In this document: piece by piece, positions 19,283-27,967 of the stretch
How positions within the stretch are numbered: the first letter of the stretch is position 1
How the letters are laid out: the number at the start of each line of letters is the position of its first letter
Assembly: GCA_014584315.1 (NCBI GenBank)
Contig: JACTNA010000028.1
Coordinates: forward strand, 56,413-120,412
Source of the DNA: Planctomycetota bacterium
GTDB lineage: Bacteria > Planctomycetota > Phycisphaerae > Phycisphaerales > UBA1924
Direction: 5' to 3'
Length of the DNA stretch: 64,000 nucleotides
Position numbers and translations under genes: made by a program
Notes under the pieces: model-generated
The model's database searches: none
Told to the model about the DNA's origin: nothing
What the model saw: the letters and a program-made list of their open reading frames with translations, nothing else

Positions 19283-21181
19283 TCACTCGCCGCGCAGGTG
19301 CGCGTCAAGAAATGCGGCGATGCGCTCCGCGGCCGTGATGCGGTTCTCCTTCTTCAGGAAGCCGTGCCCCTCGTCGTCGAACACGAGGTAGTCCACGGTC
19401 GCCCCGTTCTCGCGCGCGGCGGCGACGAGGTCGTCCGACTCGGCCTTGAGCACCCTCGGGTCGTTGGCGCCCTGGATCACCATGAGCGGGCGGACGATGT
19501 TGCTCGCGTGGAAGAGGGGCGAGATCGCGTGCAGCCGCTCGCCGTCCGTCGCCGGATCGCCCATCTCGGCGTAGAGCGAGTCGCGGAACGAGGCCCACCA
19601 CGGCGGGATGGACTCGAGCGTGCGGACCCAGTTGGTGACGCCGAAGATGTTGACTCCCGCGTCGAACGCCTCGGGGTGGAAGGTGAGCGCGGCGGCGACG
19701 ATGAACCCGCCGTACGAGCCGCCGATGATGGCGACGCGGTCGGGATCGACCCAGTCCAGCGACGAGAGGTACGCGCGAGCGTGCACGCAGTCCTTCAGGT
19801 CGCCCCCGCCGTGGTCGCGGTCGTCCATGTGGTAGAACGTCTTGCCGTAGCCCGATGAGCCGCGGTTGTTCACGGCCAGCACGGCGTACCCCTGGTTCAC
19901 GAGAAACTGGATGAGCGCGCTGTACCCCGTCCGGCTCTGGCCCCCGGGGCCGCCGTGCACCCAGACCAACGCGGGCGCCCGGTTCGCCGCGGACGCCCCG
20001 TGCGGGCGGTAGAGCAGCGAGGGGATCTCGACGCCGTCGAACGAGGGGTACCGGACGACCTCGCTCTCGACGAGGTGCTCCTGCCTCATCGCCGGGCTGA
20101 GCGAGCGCGTGAGCGCGCGGACGCGGGAGGAACCGACCTCGGCGGCGTAGATGTTGGCGGGCGAAGTGTCGCCGTTCACCACCAGCGCGACCCGCGTGCC
20201 GTCCCGCGAGAAGGTGATCCCCGTCACGTCGCCGCTCGGGAAGTCCGGGAGCGTGACCGGCTCGCGCGAGGGCCACGACTCGGCGCGGAGGCGCGTGCGG
20301 GCGTCGGCGTTGACCGCAACGACCCGGTGCGAGCCGTCGCGGGAGAACGACGTGAAGGCGACGTCCCAGTCCGCGCGGTCGAGGACGCGGTGGTTGCGCT
20401 CGCCCCCGGGCACGCCCGCGAGGACGAACGTGCGGGTGTGCACGAACTCCGAGCCGGCGTTCGAGGTGAAGATGAGCGTCGTGCTGTCCGGCGTGAACGC
20501 GGCGACGCCGTGGCTCACGGGCGGCTCGTGCGGCGTCACGAGCCGGACCTCGCCCGTCGTCACGTCGCCCAGGTAGACGTCCGAGTCCGCGTTCGTGTGC
20601 GTCTTCGTCAGCGCGACCCACCGGCAGTCGCGGCTGACCGCGCCGATCGACCAGCCCTCCGTGTTCTCGAAGTGGAGCGTCCGCTCGTAGTCCTCCGCGT
20701 CGTAACGGTAGAGATCGAAGTGCCGAGCGTCGCGCTCGTTCGTCAGCACGTAGAACGCGCTCTCGTCCCCCGACCACCCGAAGAACTGCGCCTTGAGGCT
20801 CTCCCCCGGCGTCAGGTCGCGCGTCGTGCCGTCCGGCAGCAGCACGAACAGGTGGTTCAGTTCGTTCCCGCCCTGGTCGGCGGTGAACAGGACGCGGTCG
20901 TCGTTCGGGAAGGTGGACACCGCGAAGTGCGCGTGGTCCTTCGAGAAGGTCAACTGCGTCGCCTCGCCCCCCTCGAACGGGACCGAGTAGAGGTTGAACA
21001 CGCCCGACGCGTCCGAGTGGTAGACGACCCTCGAACCGTCGTGCGTGAACGACGGCCCGCCCACCGCCACCGTGTCGTAGAACTGCCGGGCCGAGTAGCG
21101 AGGCACGCCCTGGGCCGGCGCCACCGACGGCGCGGCGAACGCGACGAGCACGAGCGGGAACAACGGGAGGGCTTGACGCAC
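19283..21181 (-). CDS. S9 family (prolyl oligopeptidase-like) peptidase
   Basis: GGSYGGFIVAAALTFHP nucleophile; LMVIQGANDPRVLKAESDDLV; DDEGHGF; GTG start preceded by AAGGAG. Confidence 0.92.
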   Translation of the reverse strand: MRQALPLFPLVLVAFAAPSVAPAQGVPRYSARQFYDTVAVGGPSFTHDGSRVVYHSDASGVFNLYSVPFEGGEATQLTFSKDHAHFAVSTFPNDDRVLFTADQGGNELNHLFVLLPDGTTRDLTPGESLKAQFFGWSGDESAFYVLTNERDARHFDLYRYDAEDYERTLHFENTEGWSIGAVSRDCRWVALTKTHTNADSDVYLGDVTTGEVRLVTPHEPPVSHGVAAFTPDSTTLIFTSNAGSEFVHTRTFVLAGVPGGERNHRVLDRADWDVAFTSFSRDGSHRVVAVNADARTRLRAESWPSREPVTLPDFPSGDVTGITFSRDGTRVALVVNGDTSPANIYAAEVGSSRVRALTRSLSPAMRQEHLVESEVVRYPSFDGVEIPSLLYRPHGASAANRAPALVWVHGGPGGQSRTGYSALIQFLVNQGYAVLAVNNRGSSGYGKTFYHMDDRDHGGGDLKDCVHARAYLSSLDWVDPDRVAIIGGSYGGFIVAAALTFHPEAFDAGVNIFGVTNWVRTLESIPPWWASFRDSLYAEMGDPATDGERLHAISPLFHASNIVRPLMVIQGANDPRVLKAESDDLVAAARENGATVDYLVFDDEGHGFLKKENRITAAERIAAFLDAHLRGE

Positions 21182-21256
21182 GGCGTACACTCCTTCGGCC
21201 TCTCGGCCACGGGCGGCGTGGAGGACGATACGCGGGCGGGGAGCGAGGAGCGTGCG

Positions 21257-22240
21257 ATGCCGGACGGCTTCGACTGGTCCGACAAGCGGGTCATCGTCAC
21301 GGGGGGGGCCGGCTTCGTCGGACGCGAGGTCTGCCGACTCCTCCGCGAGCGCGGCGTCGACGACGATCGCCTCTGCATCCCGCGCCGACGCGACTTCGAC
21401 CTCACCGACGCCGCCCAGGTCGGACGCCTCTACCGCGAGGCCTTCCGCAACGCCAAGGCCGATGTCGTCCTCCACCTCGCTGCCGAGGTCGGGGGCATCG
21501 GCGCCAACCGCCGAAGCCCGGGCCGGTTCTTCTTCGCCAACATGGCCATGGCGCTCAACCTCATCGAGGGCGCACGCCTCGACGGCCTGCCCGAACGCGG
21601 CGGCACCTTCGTCCAGGTCGGCTCCATCTGCTCCTATCCCAAGTTCACTCCCGTCCCCTTCCGCGAAGAGGAACTCTGGAACGGCTATCCCGAGGAGACC
21701 AACGCCCCCTACGGCATCGCCAAGAAGGCCGCCGGGGAGATGCTCGCCGCCTACGGACGGCAGTACGGGATGCGCGGCGCGTACGTCCTGCCGGTGAACC
21801 TCTACGGCCCGCGGGACAACTTCGACCCCGAATCCAGCCACGTCGTCCCCGCCCTCATCCGCAAGTGCGTCGAGGCGAAGGCGCGCGGCGACGCGAAGAT
21901 CGTCTGCTGGGGAACCGGAACGGCGACGCGCGAGTTCCTGTACGTCGACGACGCCGCGGCCGGCATCGTCCGCGCCGCCGAGACCATGCGCGAGCCGACC
22001 CCCATCAACCTCGGCGCGGGCAGCGAGATCTCCATCCGCGACCTCGTCGCCCTCATCGTCAAGGCCACCGGCTTCCGGGGCGAGATCGAATGGGACACCA
22101 CCAAGCCCGACGGCCAGCCCCGCCGATCCCTCGACACCTCCCGCGCCGCCAGCCTCCTCGGCTGGAAAGCCTCGGTCGGCCTCGAAGAAGGCCTGCGGCG
22201 GACGGTGGCGTGGTATGTGGAACGGAGGCAGGGGAAGTAG
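21257..22240 (+). CDS. NAD-dependent epimerase/dehydratase, GDP-L-fucose synthase-like
   Basis: VTGGAGFVGREV, YGIAKKAAGEM, NLYGPRDNFDPESSHVVPALIRK. Confidence 0.9.
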   Translation: MPDGFDWSDKRVIVTGGAGFVGREVCRLLRERGVDDDRLCIPRRRDFDLTDAAQVGRLYREAFRNAKADVVLHLAAEVGGIGANRRSPGRFFFANMAMALNLIEGARLDGLPERGGTFVQVGSICSYPKFTPVPFREEELWNGYPEETNAPYGIAKKAAGEMLAAYGRQYGMRGAYVLPVNLYGPRDNFDPESSHVVPALIRKCVEAKARGDAKIVCWGTGTATREFLYVDDAAAGIVRAAETMREPTPINLGAGSEISIRDLVALIVKATGFRGEIEWDTTKPDGQPRRSLDTSRAASLLGWKASVGLEEGLRRTVAWYVERRQGK

Positions 22241-22249
22241 CCGATTTGC

Positions 22250-23254
22250 TCAGGCGGTGCACTGAGGGCGCGCGATCGGCGTGCGCATCCCCTCAGGCGG
22301 TGTCCCCTTGCATATGTGAGGCCGAGAGGCGGCCGCACGTGTGCAGGAGGCGCAGCCATGGAATCCGTGTTCTGGTCGGTGTGGACGTGGGGCTGGGCGT
22401 TCGTGCTGTTCGTGGCGCTGCCGATCACGGCGGCGTTCGCGGCGTCTCGCTGGGGTTCGGAGCGTGCGGCCGGGGCGCTGTACGAGGCGCCCCGGCCGAT
22501 CGTGGTGTTCGGGTTGTTGCTCCTCGTCGTTCTGGTCCCGCTTGTCGTCGCCTACGAACCGTCGCTGCCCGGACTCTCCAGGGCGAAACCCGGCATCACC
22601 GAGGGATGGCTCGCGGTGGCGTGAGTCGAAGTCAAGCCGCAACCGCCGGCAGGCGCGCTGCAGGCGAGTCTGAACCGCGCGCGTGCCGCATCCCTCAGCC
22701 GCGGCTATCGCCCTGACGGGCGTGCCATCGAGATACACCGCGGTGATCAATGCCTTGGCGTCGTCCGCCCAGGTCCGGAGGAAGTCAGCGAGTTCCCTCG
22801 CAATCAGTCCGCCGTCGCCCGGCTGAGCATCGGCGGCGATCGCGGGCGTCGGCGTGCCCTCAAACTCATCGAACAGCGACTTCGCCCTTCGATTGGTGTT
22901 GCGCCTCGCTGTGTCGAGCGAGAACGCATCCGCCCCGTGACGGCTGATCCGATGCTGGTGTTTGTTCACGATGCGGCACAGTTGTCTCAGCCGCTCTCGT
23001 TGGACGCGTCGGTCGATGGCCAGCGACAGCGGTCCGACCCGCCGGAATCCGCGTCTCTCGGCCCACGTGTGGAGATCGACTGCGAGCGCTCCGCATTCCC
23101 CGCTGCCGTCGACGCGCTCGCAATACTCCGAGAGTATCTCCCCGGCTGCGTCGCCGAGGTCGCTCTCATCGTGATCGAGCCGTTCGGCGATCCGATGCAG
23201 GTCGATGTTGATGCGCTTCCAACGGTTCGCATCCGATGCGTCGTCTTGATCCAT
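22250..23254 (-). CDS. Sigma-70 region-4-like/HTH protein; true C-terminus uncertain
   Basis: MDQDDASDANRWKRINIDLHRIAERL...LITAVYLDGTPVRAIAAAEGCGTRAVQTRLQRACRRLRL; frame runs antisense through 22358..22624. Confidence 0.5.
   Translation of the reverse strand: MDQDDASDANRWKRINIDLHRIAERLDHDESDLGDAAGEILSEYCERVDGSGECGALAVDLHTWAERRGFRRVGPLSLAIDRRVQRERLRQLCRIVNKHQHRISRHGADAFSLDTARRNTNRRAKSLFDEFEGTPTPAIAADAQPGDGGLIARELADFLRTWADDAKALITAVYLDGTPVRAIAAAEGCGTRAVQTRLQRACRRLRLDFDSRHREPSLGDAGFRPGESGQRRFVGDDKRDQNDEEQQPEHHDRPGRLVQRPGRTLRTPARRRERRRDRQRHEQHERPAPRPHRPEHGFHGCASCTRAAASRPHICKGTPPEGMRTPIARPQCTA
22358..22624 (+). CDS. Small two-TM hypothetical protein
   Basis: ATG preceded by GCAGGAGGCGCAGCC; hydrophobic FVLFVALPITAAF and IVVFGLLLLVVLVPLVVAY. 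Confidence 0.6.
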   Translation: MESVFWSVWTWGWAFVLFVALPITAAFAASRWGSERAAGALYEAPRPIVVFGLLLLVVLVPLVVAYEPSLPGLSRAKPGITEGWLAVA

Positions 23255-23324
23255 CGCTGTTCCCCGGAACCCTTCCGTTAGACCTGGCGCCGTTGCCTGA
23301 GTTCCCCAGATTCCCACGGCCAAG

Positions 23325-23352
23325 AAAAAACGCCGGGCGGAATCGCCACGGC
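23325..23352 (-). terminator. Putative intrinsic terminator
   Basis: AAAAAACGCCGGGCGGAATCGCCACGGCG: imperfect hairpin with T6 on minus strand. Confidence 0.5.
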
Positions 23353-23393
23353 GAGGAGGTGGTCTAGTTTGTGAGGACTCACAAACGCCGTGT

Positions 23394-23726
23394 TCAGTCG
23401 CCGTCGCCCCGAGTTGCGCCATGCGGCCGCCTTGGGGCATCGGCGGCTCGTGCCGCATCGCCATGCCGGCTCGCGGCTTCGCGCTCGGCCAGGACGCGCG
23501 CCCCCGCGCGAAGACGCATCCAGCACTCGAGCGCACGCTCGAACGCACGGACTTCGACCCGGGTTGTGCATCGTTCGAGCCATCGGTCAACGAAGCGGTC
23601 GTAGTCATCGCGCGGGATGCGCTCGTGCTTGCACAACTCGACGAACTCGTCGTGCGCATCGTCGAGCCACGGCGGCTGTTTGACGGACGTCCCTGCCCGT
23701 CTCATGGCGTGCGTGTCCTGTGGCAT
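23394..23726 (-). CDS. Hypothetical protein
   Basis: MPQDTHAMRRAGTSVKQPPWLDDAHDEFVELCKHERIPRDDYDRFVDRWLERC; balanced composition, upstream of terminator. Confidence 0.4.
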   Translation of the reverse strand: MPQDTHAMRRAGTSVKQPPWLDDAHDEFVELCKHERIPRDDYDRFVDRWLERCTTRVEVRAFERALECWMRLRAGARVLAEREAASRHGDAARAADAPRRPHGATRGDGD

Positions 23727-23776
23727 GGGAGCGGATGGTACCGCATCCGCCGGTGGTACGGCGGCTGCCGGCGCCC

Positions 23777-23896
23777 CTACGCCCGGCTCGCGATCGTGCG
23801 GGGAGCGACCTTCGCTCCCCGTGCCCACGGGCCACGCATCGGTCCCGTGGGTTCACGGTCTTGAGCCGCGAAGAGCGGCGTGTTCTGCGCAGTCAT
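23777..23896 (-). CDS. Small hypothetical protein (39 aa)
   Basis: AGAGGAGAACCCCCG-ATG start context; MTAQNTPLFAAQDREPTG... Confidence 0.35.
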   Translation of the reverse strand: MTAQNTPLFAAQDREPTGPMRGPWARGAKVAPRTIASRA

Positions 23897-23964
23897 CGGG
23901 GGTTCTCCTCTGGCGCGGTGCGCCGGTGGTCGTTGCTCGGGGGAATCGACGCCTCCTGACCCGC

Positions 23965-24099
23965 TCAGACGCCCCATCGCGCCATCGTCCACGCGATGGG
24001 AGCGATGGCGATCGCGCCGGAGATCGCGCCGGCCGCGATCCATCCCCATGGCCAGCGGCGGACCCATCCACGGCTCCGGTTCGTGTTGCGTTCGTTCAT
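23965..24099 (-). CDS. Small transmembrane protein (44 aa), absent from supplied ORF track
   Basis: GACAGGAGGTGCCGA-ATG; MNERNTNRSRGWVRRWPWGWIAAGAISGAIAIAPIAWTMARWGV*. Confidence 0.55.
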   Translation of the reverse strand: MNERNTNRSRGWVRRWPWGWIAAGAISGAIAIAPIAWTMARWGV

Positions 24100-24112
24100 T
24101 CGGCACCTCCTG

Positions 24113-24313
24113 TCAAGCGGCTCGGCCGCACGCCCGGATCACACGATCCGCGACTCTGCGGCCGGATTGGGACTCGAGGACGGACGGCGATCGAACCGCG
24201 CCGCGCGTGGCGACACGGTCGGCGTACCCCCTGGCACCCCAACCTGCCGCCGCCGACACCCGACGCACCGCGGGCACCGGCCTGGACTCGCTGCTGCTTC
24301 CCCATCCGCTCAT
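24113..24313 (-). CDS. Small hypothetical protein (66 aa)
   Basis: GTACAGGGAGGTTCGAT-ATG Shine-Dalgarno context. Confidence 0.4.
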   Translation of the reverse strand: MSGWGSSSESRPVPAVRRVSAAAGWGARGYADRVATRGAVRSPSVLESQSGRRVADRVIRACGRAA

Positions 24314-24549
24314 ATCGAACCTCCCTGTACTCGTGCCCGATGCGGGCGACTCATCAGGGAGGGGACGCTCAGGACTTCACAGCGCACGCCGGGGGGAAGA
24401 GAAGATGCAGATCAGGGGATACACCCTGATCGTAACCGACGCGACGCCCAAAGCCCTCGCACATGCCGACGGCACCGAGCCGTTCGGTTTTCCGGCTTCG
24501 CGGTGATCGTGCAAAACGGAGCGGGTCGCTGAGACGCGAGGTGCCTCCC

Positions 24550-24900
24550 TCAGTCCCCTTCGTCGCCCGGACTCCTGCTCCTTGCCTCGCGCAACTCGTC
24601 GATCCCCGTCCGCTCCCAGAGCGGCGTGCGCACCGAGTACGCGGCGCGGCAGATCACGTGGGCCGCCACCGGCGCGGTCAGGAACAGGAACGCGACGACC
24701 AGCAGGGCGCGCACGCTCACGCCCATCTCGCCGAAGTGCACCGCCGCCGACGCCACCAGGAAGAGCACCCCCAGCGTCCCGGCCTTCGTCGAGGCCTGCA
24801 AGCGCGTGAACAGGTCCGGCATCCGCACCACGCCCACCGCGCCCAGCAGCCCGAAGATGGCCCCGACGATCAGCAGCGCGGCCACGATCGCGTCGTTCAC
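24550..24900 (-). CDS. mrpG: Na+/H+ antiporter subunit G
   Basis: FGLLGAVGVVRMPDLFTRLQASTKAGTLGV; operon position. Confidence 0.92.
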   Translation of the reverse strand: MNDAIVAALLIVGAIFGLLGAVGVVRMPDLFTRLQASTKAGTLGVLFLVASAAVHFGEMGVSVRALLVVAFLFLTAPVAAHVICRAAYSVRTPLWERTGIDELREARSRSPGDEGD

Positions 24901-25184
24901 CTGGGCGTCCCCTTCTGCAGGTAGTAGGCGAACGCCACCGTCCCCACGAACATCAGCAGCGCGATCACCACCGACACCATCATGTAGATCGGCTCGTCCT
25001 CCAGGATCGCGTACACCGCCGTCCCGCCGACCGCCAGCGTCCCGATCAGGTCCAGCGCGACCACGCGGTCCGGCAGGCTCGGCCCGCGCAGCAGCCGGAC
25101 CGACGCCAGCACCACCGACAGCCCGACCACCGCCATCACGGCGTGCAGCGTGTGCTCCAGGATGGTCGCCGCAATCTCGCTCAT
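24897..25184 (-). CDS. mrpF: Na+/H+ antiporter subunit F
   Basis: RLLRGPSLPDRVVALDLIGTLAVG; ATGA overlaps. Confidence 0.92.
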   Translation of the reverse strand: MSEIAATILEHTLHAVMAVVGLSVVLASVRLLRGPSLPDRVVALDLIGTLAVGGTAVYAILEDEPIYMMVSVVIALLMFVGTVAFAYYLQKGTPR

Positions 25185-25666
25185 CGCAGGGCCTTCAGCA
25201 CGCGCCGCTCGAACCCGCTCTTGATGTCGTAGCGGATCACCTCCGGGTCCGTGTACGACATCACGTGGACGTACAGCGTCCGCCGGCCCGTCCGCTCGCA
25301 TTCCTCGATGTCCACGCTCAGCGTCCCCGGGGTCAGCGTGATCAGGTTCGAGAGCACCGTCAACTCCGTCTCGTTCATCGGCTCCAGCGGCACCGCGATC
25401 ACGCCGGGGCGCATCCGGTTCAGCGGCATCACCGTGTAGTACGCCATCTTGAAGTTCGCCAGCACCAGTTCCACCACGAAGTACAGCACCAGCCCGATCA
25501 ACTCCCACGCGTCCCGGAAGTACTTCCCCTCCTGCAGCACCGAGCGCATCAGCAGCAGCACCACGAACCCGATCGCGTACCCCACCGCGAGGCTCGCCGC
25601 GGAGAAGTTCTCCATCGTCGCCGCCCACAGCACCGCGAGCACGATGTTCCACACCAGCAGCCTCAC
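25181..25666 (-). CDS. mrpE: Na+/H+ antiporter subunit E
   Basis: VLSNLITLTPGTLSVDIEE; operon position. Confidence 0.92.
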   Translation of the reverse strand: MRLLVWNIVLAVLWAATMENFSAASLAVGYAIGFVVLLLMRSVLQEGKYFRDAWELIGLVLYFVVELVLANFKMAYYTVMPLNRMRPGVIAVPLEPMNETELTVLSNLITLTPGTLSVDIEECERTGRRTLYVHVMSYTDPEVIRYDIKSGFERRVLKALR

Positions 25667-27207
25667 GGGTCCACCCCCTCGACGGGCGTCGCGAACGCCT
25701 CGCCCAGCACCGCGCCGACGTACACCTCCGGATTCAGCAACTGCCCCGCCGCCAGCGCCGAAAACTCGAAGACCGGCTGCGCCGCCAGCCCGATCCCCAC
25801 CGTGATCGCGGCCAGCACGGCGATGGGCGCCAGCATCCCCGCGGGCGTCCGCGGCGCCGTCTCACCCGCCGTGCCGCCCTCCTCCGGCGCGGGCGACTTC
25901 CAGAACGCCTCCGCCCAGATCTTCGTCATCGAGAAGAGCGTCATGATCCCCACCAGCAGCGCGACCGCCACGTAGACGTACGCGCGTTCGTCCAGCGCGG
26001 CCCGGATCAGGATCAGTTTCGCCCAGAACCCCGACAGCGGCGGCACGCCCGCCAGCGACATCGCCGGCACCATGAACAGCAACGCCACCAGCGGCGCGCT
26101 CGCGTACACCCCGACGCGCCCGGGCCTCACCAGGTCCGACGTCCCGCGGATCCGGTGCGCCACGCCCGCCACCAGGAACAGGTTCGCCTTCACCACGATG
26201 TGGTGCACGATGTAGAACACCGTCCCCGCCACCGCCAGCGGCGTGAGCAGCGCGACCCCGAGGATCATGTACCCGATCTGGCTGATGATGTGGAACGAGA
26301 GCACCCGACGGAACTCCGTCTGCGCCGCCGCCCCGAGCACCCCGGACACCATCGTCAGCGCGGCCACCCACAGCAGGATCGTGTGCGTGTACCCCGTGTC
26401 GTGCACGAAGATCAGCGTGAACACCCGCACGATCGCGTACACGCCCACCTTCGTCAGCAGCCCGGCGAACAACGCGGAGACCGCGAACGGCGGCGTGTGG
26501 TAACTCGCCGGCAGCCAGAAGAACAGCGGGAAGACCGCCGCCTTGATCCCGAACGACACCATGAACAGCATCGCCACGATCGTTACCACGTGCCCGCGCC
26601 CCTCGGCCACCGCCTCCGCCGCCCGCACCGACAGGTGCGCCATGTTCAGCGTCCCCAGCGTCCCGTAGAGCAGCCCCGACGCCGAGAGGAAGATCGCCGA
26701 CGAGATCAGGTTCAGCGTCACGTACTTGATCGCCCCCTCCAGTTGCCCGCGCTCGCTCCCCAGCGAGAGCAGCACGAACGACGAGAGCAGCAGGATCTCG
26801 AAGCAGACGTACAGATTGAAGATGTCCCCGGTCAGGAACGCCCCGCACACGCCCGCCAGCAGCACGTGCGTCAGCGGGTAGTACAGGAACCGCTTGCGCG
26901 GCAGGTCCACGCTCGCCACCGAGTAGACCACCACCGCGAGCCCCGTCACCGCGGCGAGCAGCGCCATGATCGCGCCGAACGCGTCCGCGACGAACGTGAT
27001 GCCGAACGGCGCGCTCCACCCCCCGGCGTCCAGCGTCAGGATCTCCCCCGTCGCCGTCCGCGCCAGCAGCGCGACCGCCACGACCACCAGCGCGACCGCG
27101 CCCGCCACGCTCACCGTCTGCTGCGCGCGGAGCGAGCGGTGCCCCAGCATGCCCAGGCACGCGGTCCCCAGCGGGATCAGCACGGGCAGGATCGGCAGCG
27201 CGCTCAA
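25663..27207 (-). CDS. mrpD: Na+/H+ antiporter subunit D
   Basis: Complex I-like antiporter family; [33 protein letters not shown]. Confidence 0.94.
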   Translation of the reverse strand: MSALPILPVLIPLGTACLGMLGHRSLRAQQTVSVAGAVALVVVAVALLARTATGEILTLDAGGWSAPFGITFVADAFGAIMALLAAVTGLAVVVYSVASVDLPRKRFLYYPLTHVLLAGVCGAFLTGDIFNLYVCFEILLLSSFVLLSLGSERGQLEGAIKYVTLNLISSAIFLSASGLLYGTLGTLNMAHLSVRAAEAVAEGRGHVVTIVAMLFMVSFGIKAAVFPLFFWLPASYHTPPFAVSALFAGLLTKVGVYAIVRVFTLIFVHDTGYTHTILLWVAALTMVSGVLGAAAQTEFRRVLSFHIISQIGYMILGVALLTPLAVAGTVFYIVHHIVVKANLFLVAGVAHRIRGTSDLVRPGRVGVYASAPLVALLFMVPAMSLAGVPPLSGFWAKLILIRAALDERAYVYVAVALLVGIMTLFSMTKIWAEAFWKSPAPEEGGTAGETAPRTPAGMLAPIAVLAAITVGIGLAAQPVFEFSALAAGQLLNPEVYVGAVLGEAFATPVEGVDP

Positions 27208-27551
27208 TGGTCGGTCCCCGTGAACTCTTCCGTGTCGTCGGTGCCCACCGCCATGTACGCCCGGCTCACAAGCACCATCATGAACGCCACCACCCCGAAC
27301 CCGATCACGATCGCCGTCAGGATCAGCGCCTGCGGCACGGGGTCGGCGTGCGGCGGCTCCGGCGCGAGCGAGCCCGCCTCCACCAGCGGCGCTTGCGCCC
27401 GCACCAGCCCCCCCGACGCAAAGATCAGCAGGTTCGCCCCGTGGCTCAGCAGGATCAGCCCCATGATCAGCTTCACGATGCTCCGGCGCACGATCAGGTA
27501 GATCCCCGCCGCGAACAGCCCGCCGACCAGCAACGCCAGGAGGAGTTTCAC
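27204..27551 (-). CDS. mrpC: Na+/H+ antiporter subunit C
   Basis: NuoK-like; [32 protein letters not shown] start. Confidence 0.92.
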   Translation of the reverse strand: MKLLLALLVGGLFAAGIYLIVRRSIVKLIMGLILLSHGANLLIFASGGLVRAQAPLVEAGSLAPEPPHADPVPQALILTAIVIGFGVVAFMMVLVSRAYMAVGTDDTEEFTGTDH

Positions 27552-27967
27552 GCGTTCTCCTCCAGCAGCGAGAGCACGATCGTCATCACCACCCCGATCA
27601 CCACGAAGTACACCCCGATGTCGAACACCAGCGGCGTGCCGACCTTCACCTCCCCGAACCCCGGGAACGGCACGCTCACCCACAGCCCCGACAGGAACGG
27701 CTGCCCCGACGCCAGCGCCAGGCTCCCCGCCACCAGCGCGAACGCCAGGCCCAGCGCCATCACGACCACCAGGTCGGCGCGGAGCGCGGTCCGCGTCGCC
27801 CGCGGCCCGAACGCCATGCCGTGCAGCGCGAACCCCGCCGCCCCGATCAGCCCACCGATGAACCCGCCCCCGGGCTTGTTGTGCCCCTGCAGCATCACCA
27901 CGATCGAGAAGATGAGCAGCAGCGGCAGCAGGTAGCGCGTCGCGGTCTGGAGAATGGTCGAGTTCAT
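27548..27967 (-). CDS. mrpB: Na+/H+ antiporter subunit B
   Basis: [29 protein letters not shown]. Confidence 0.93.
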   Translation of the reverse strand: MNSTILQTATRYLLPLLLIFSIVVMLQGHNKPGGGFIGGLIGAAGFALHGMAFGPRATRTALRADLVVVMALGLAFALVAGSLALASGQPFLSGLWVSVPFPGFGEVKVGTPLVFDIGVYFVVIGVVMTIVLSLLEENA

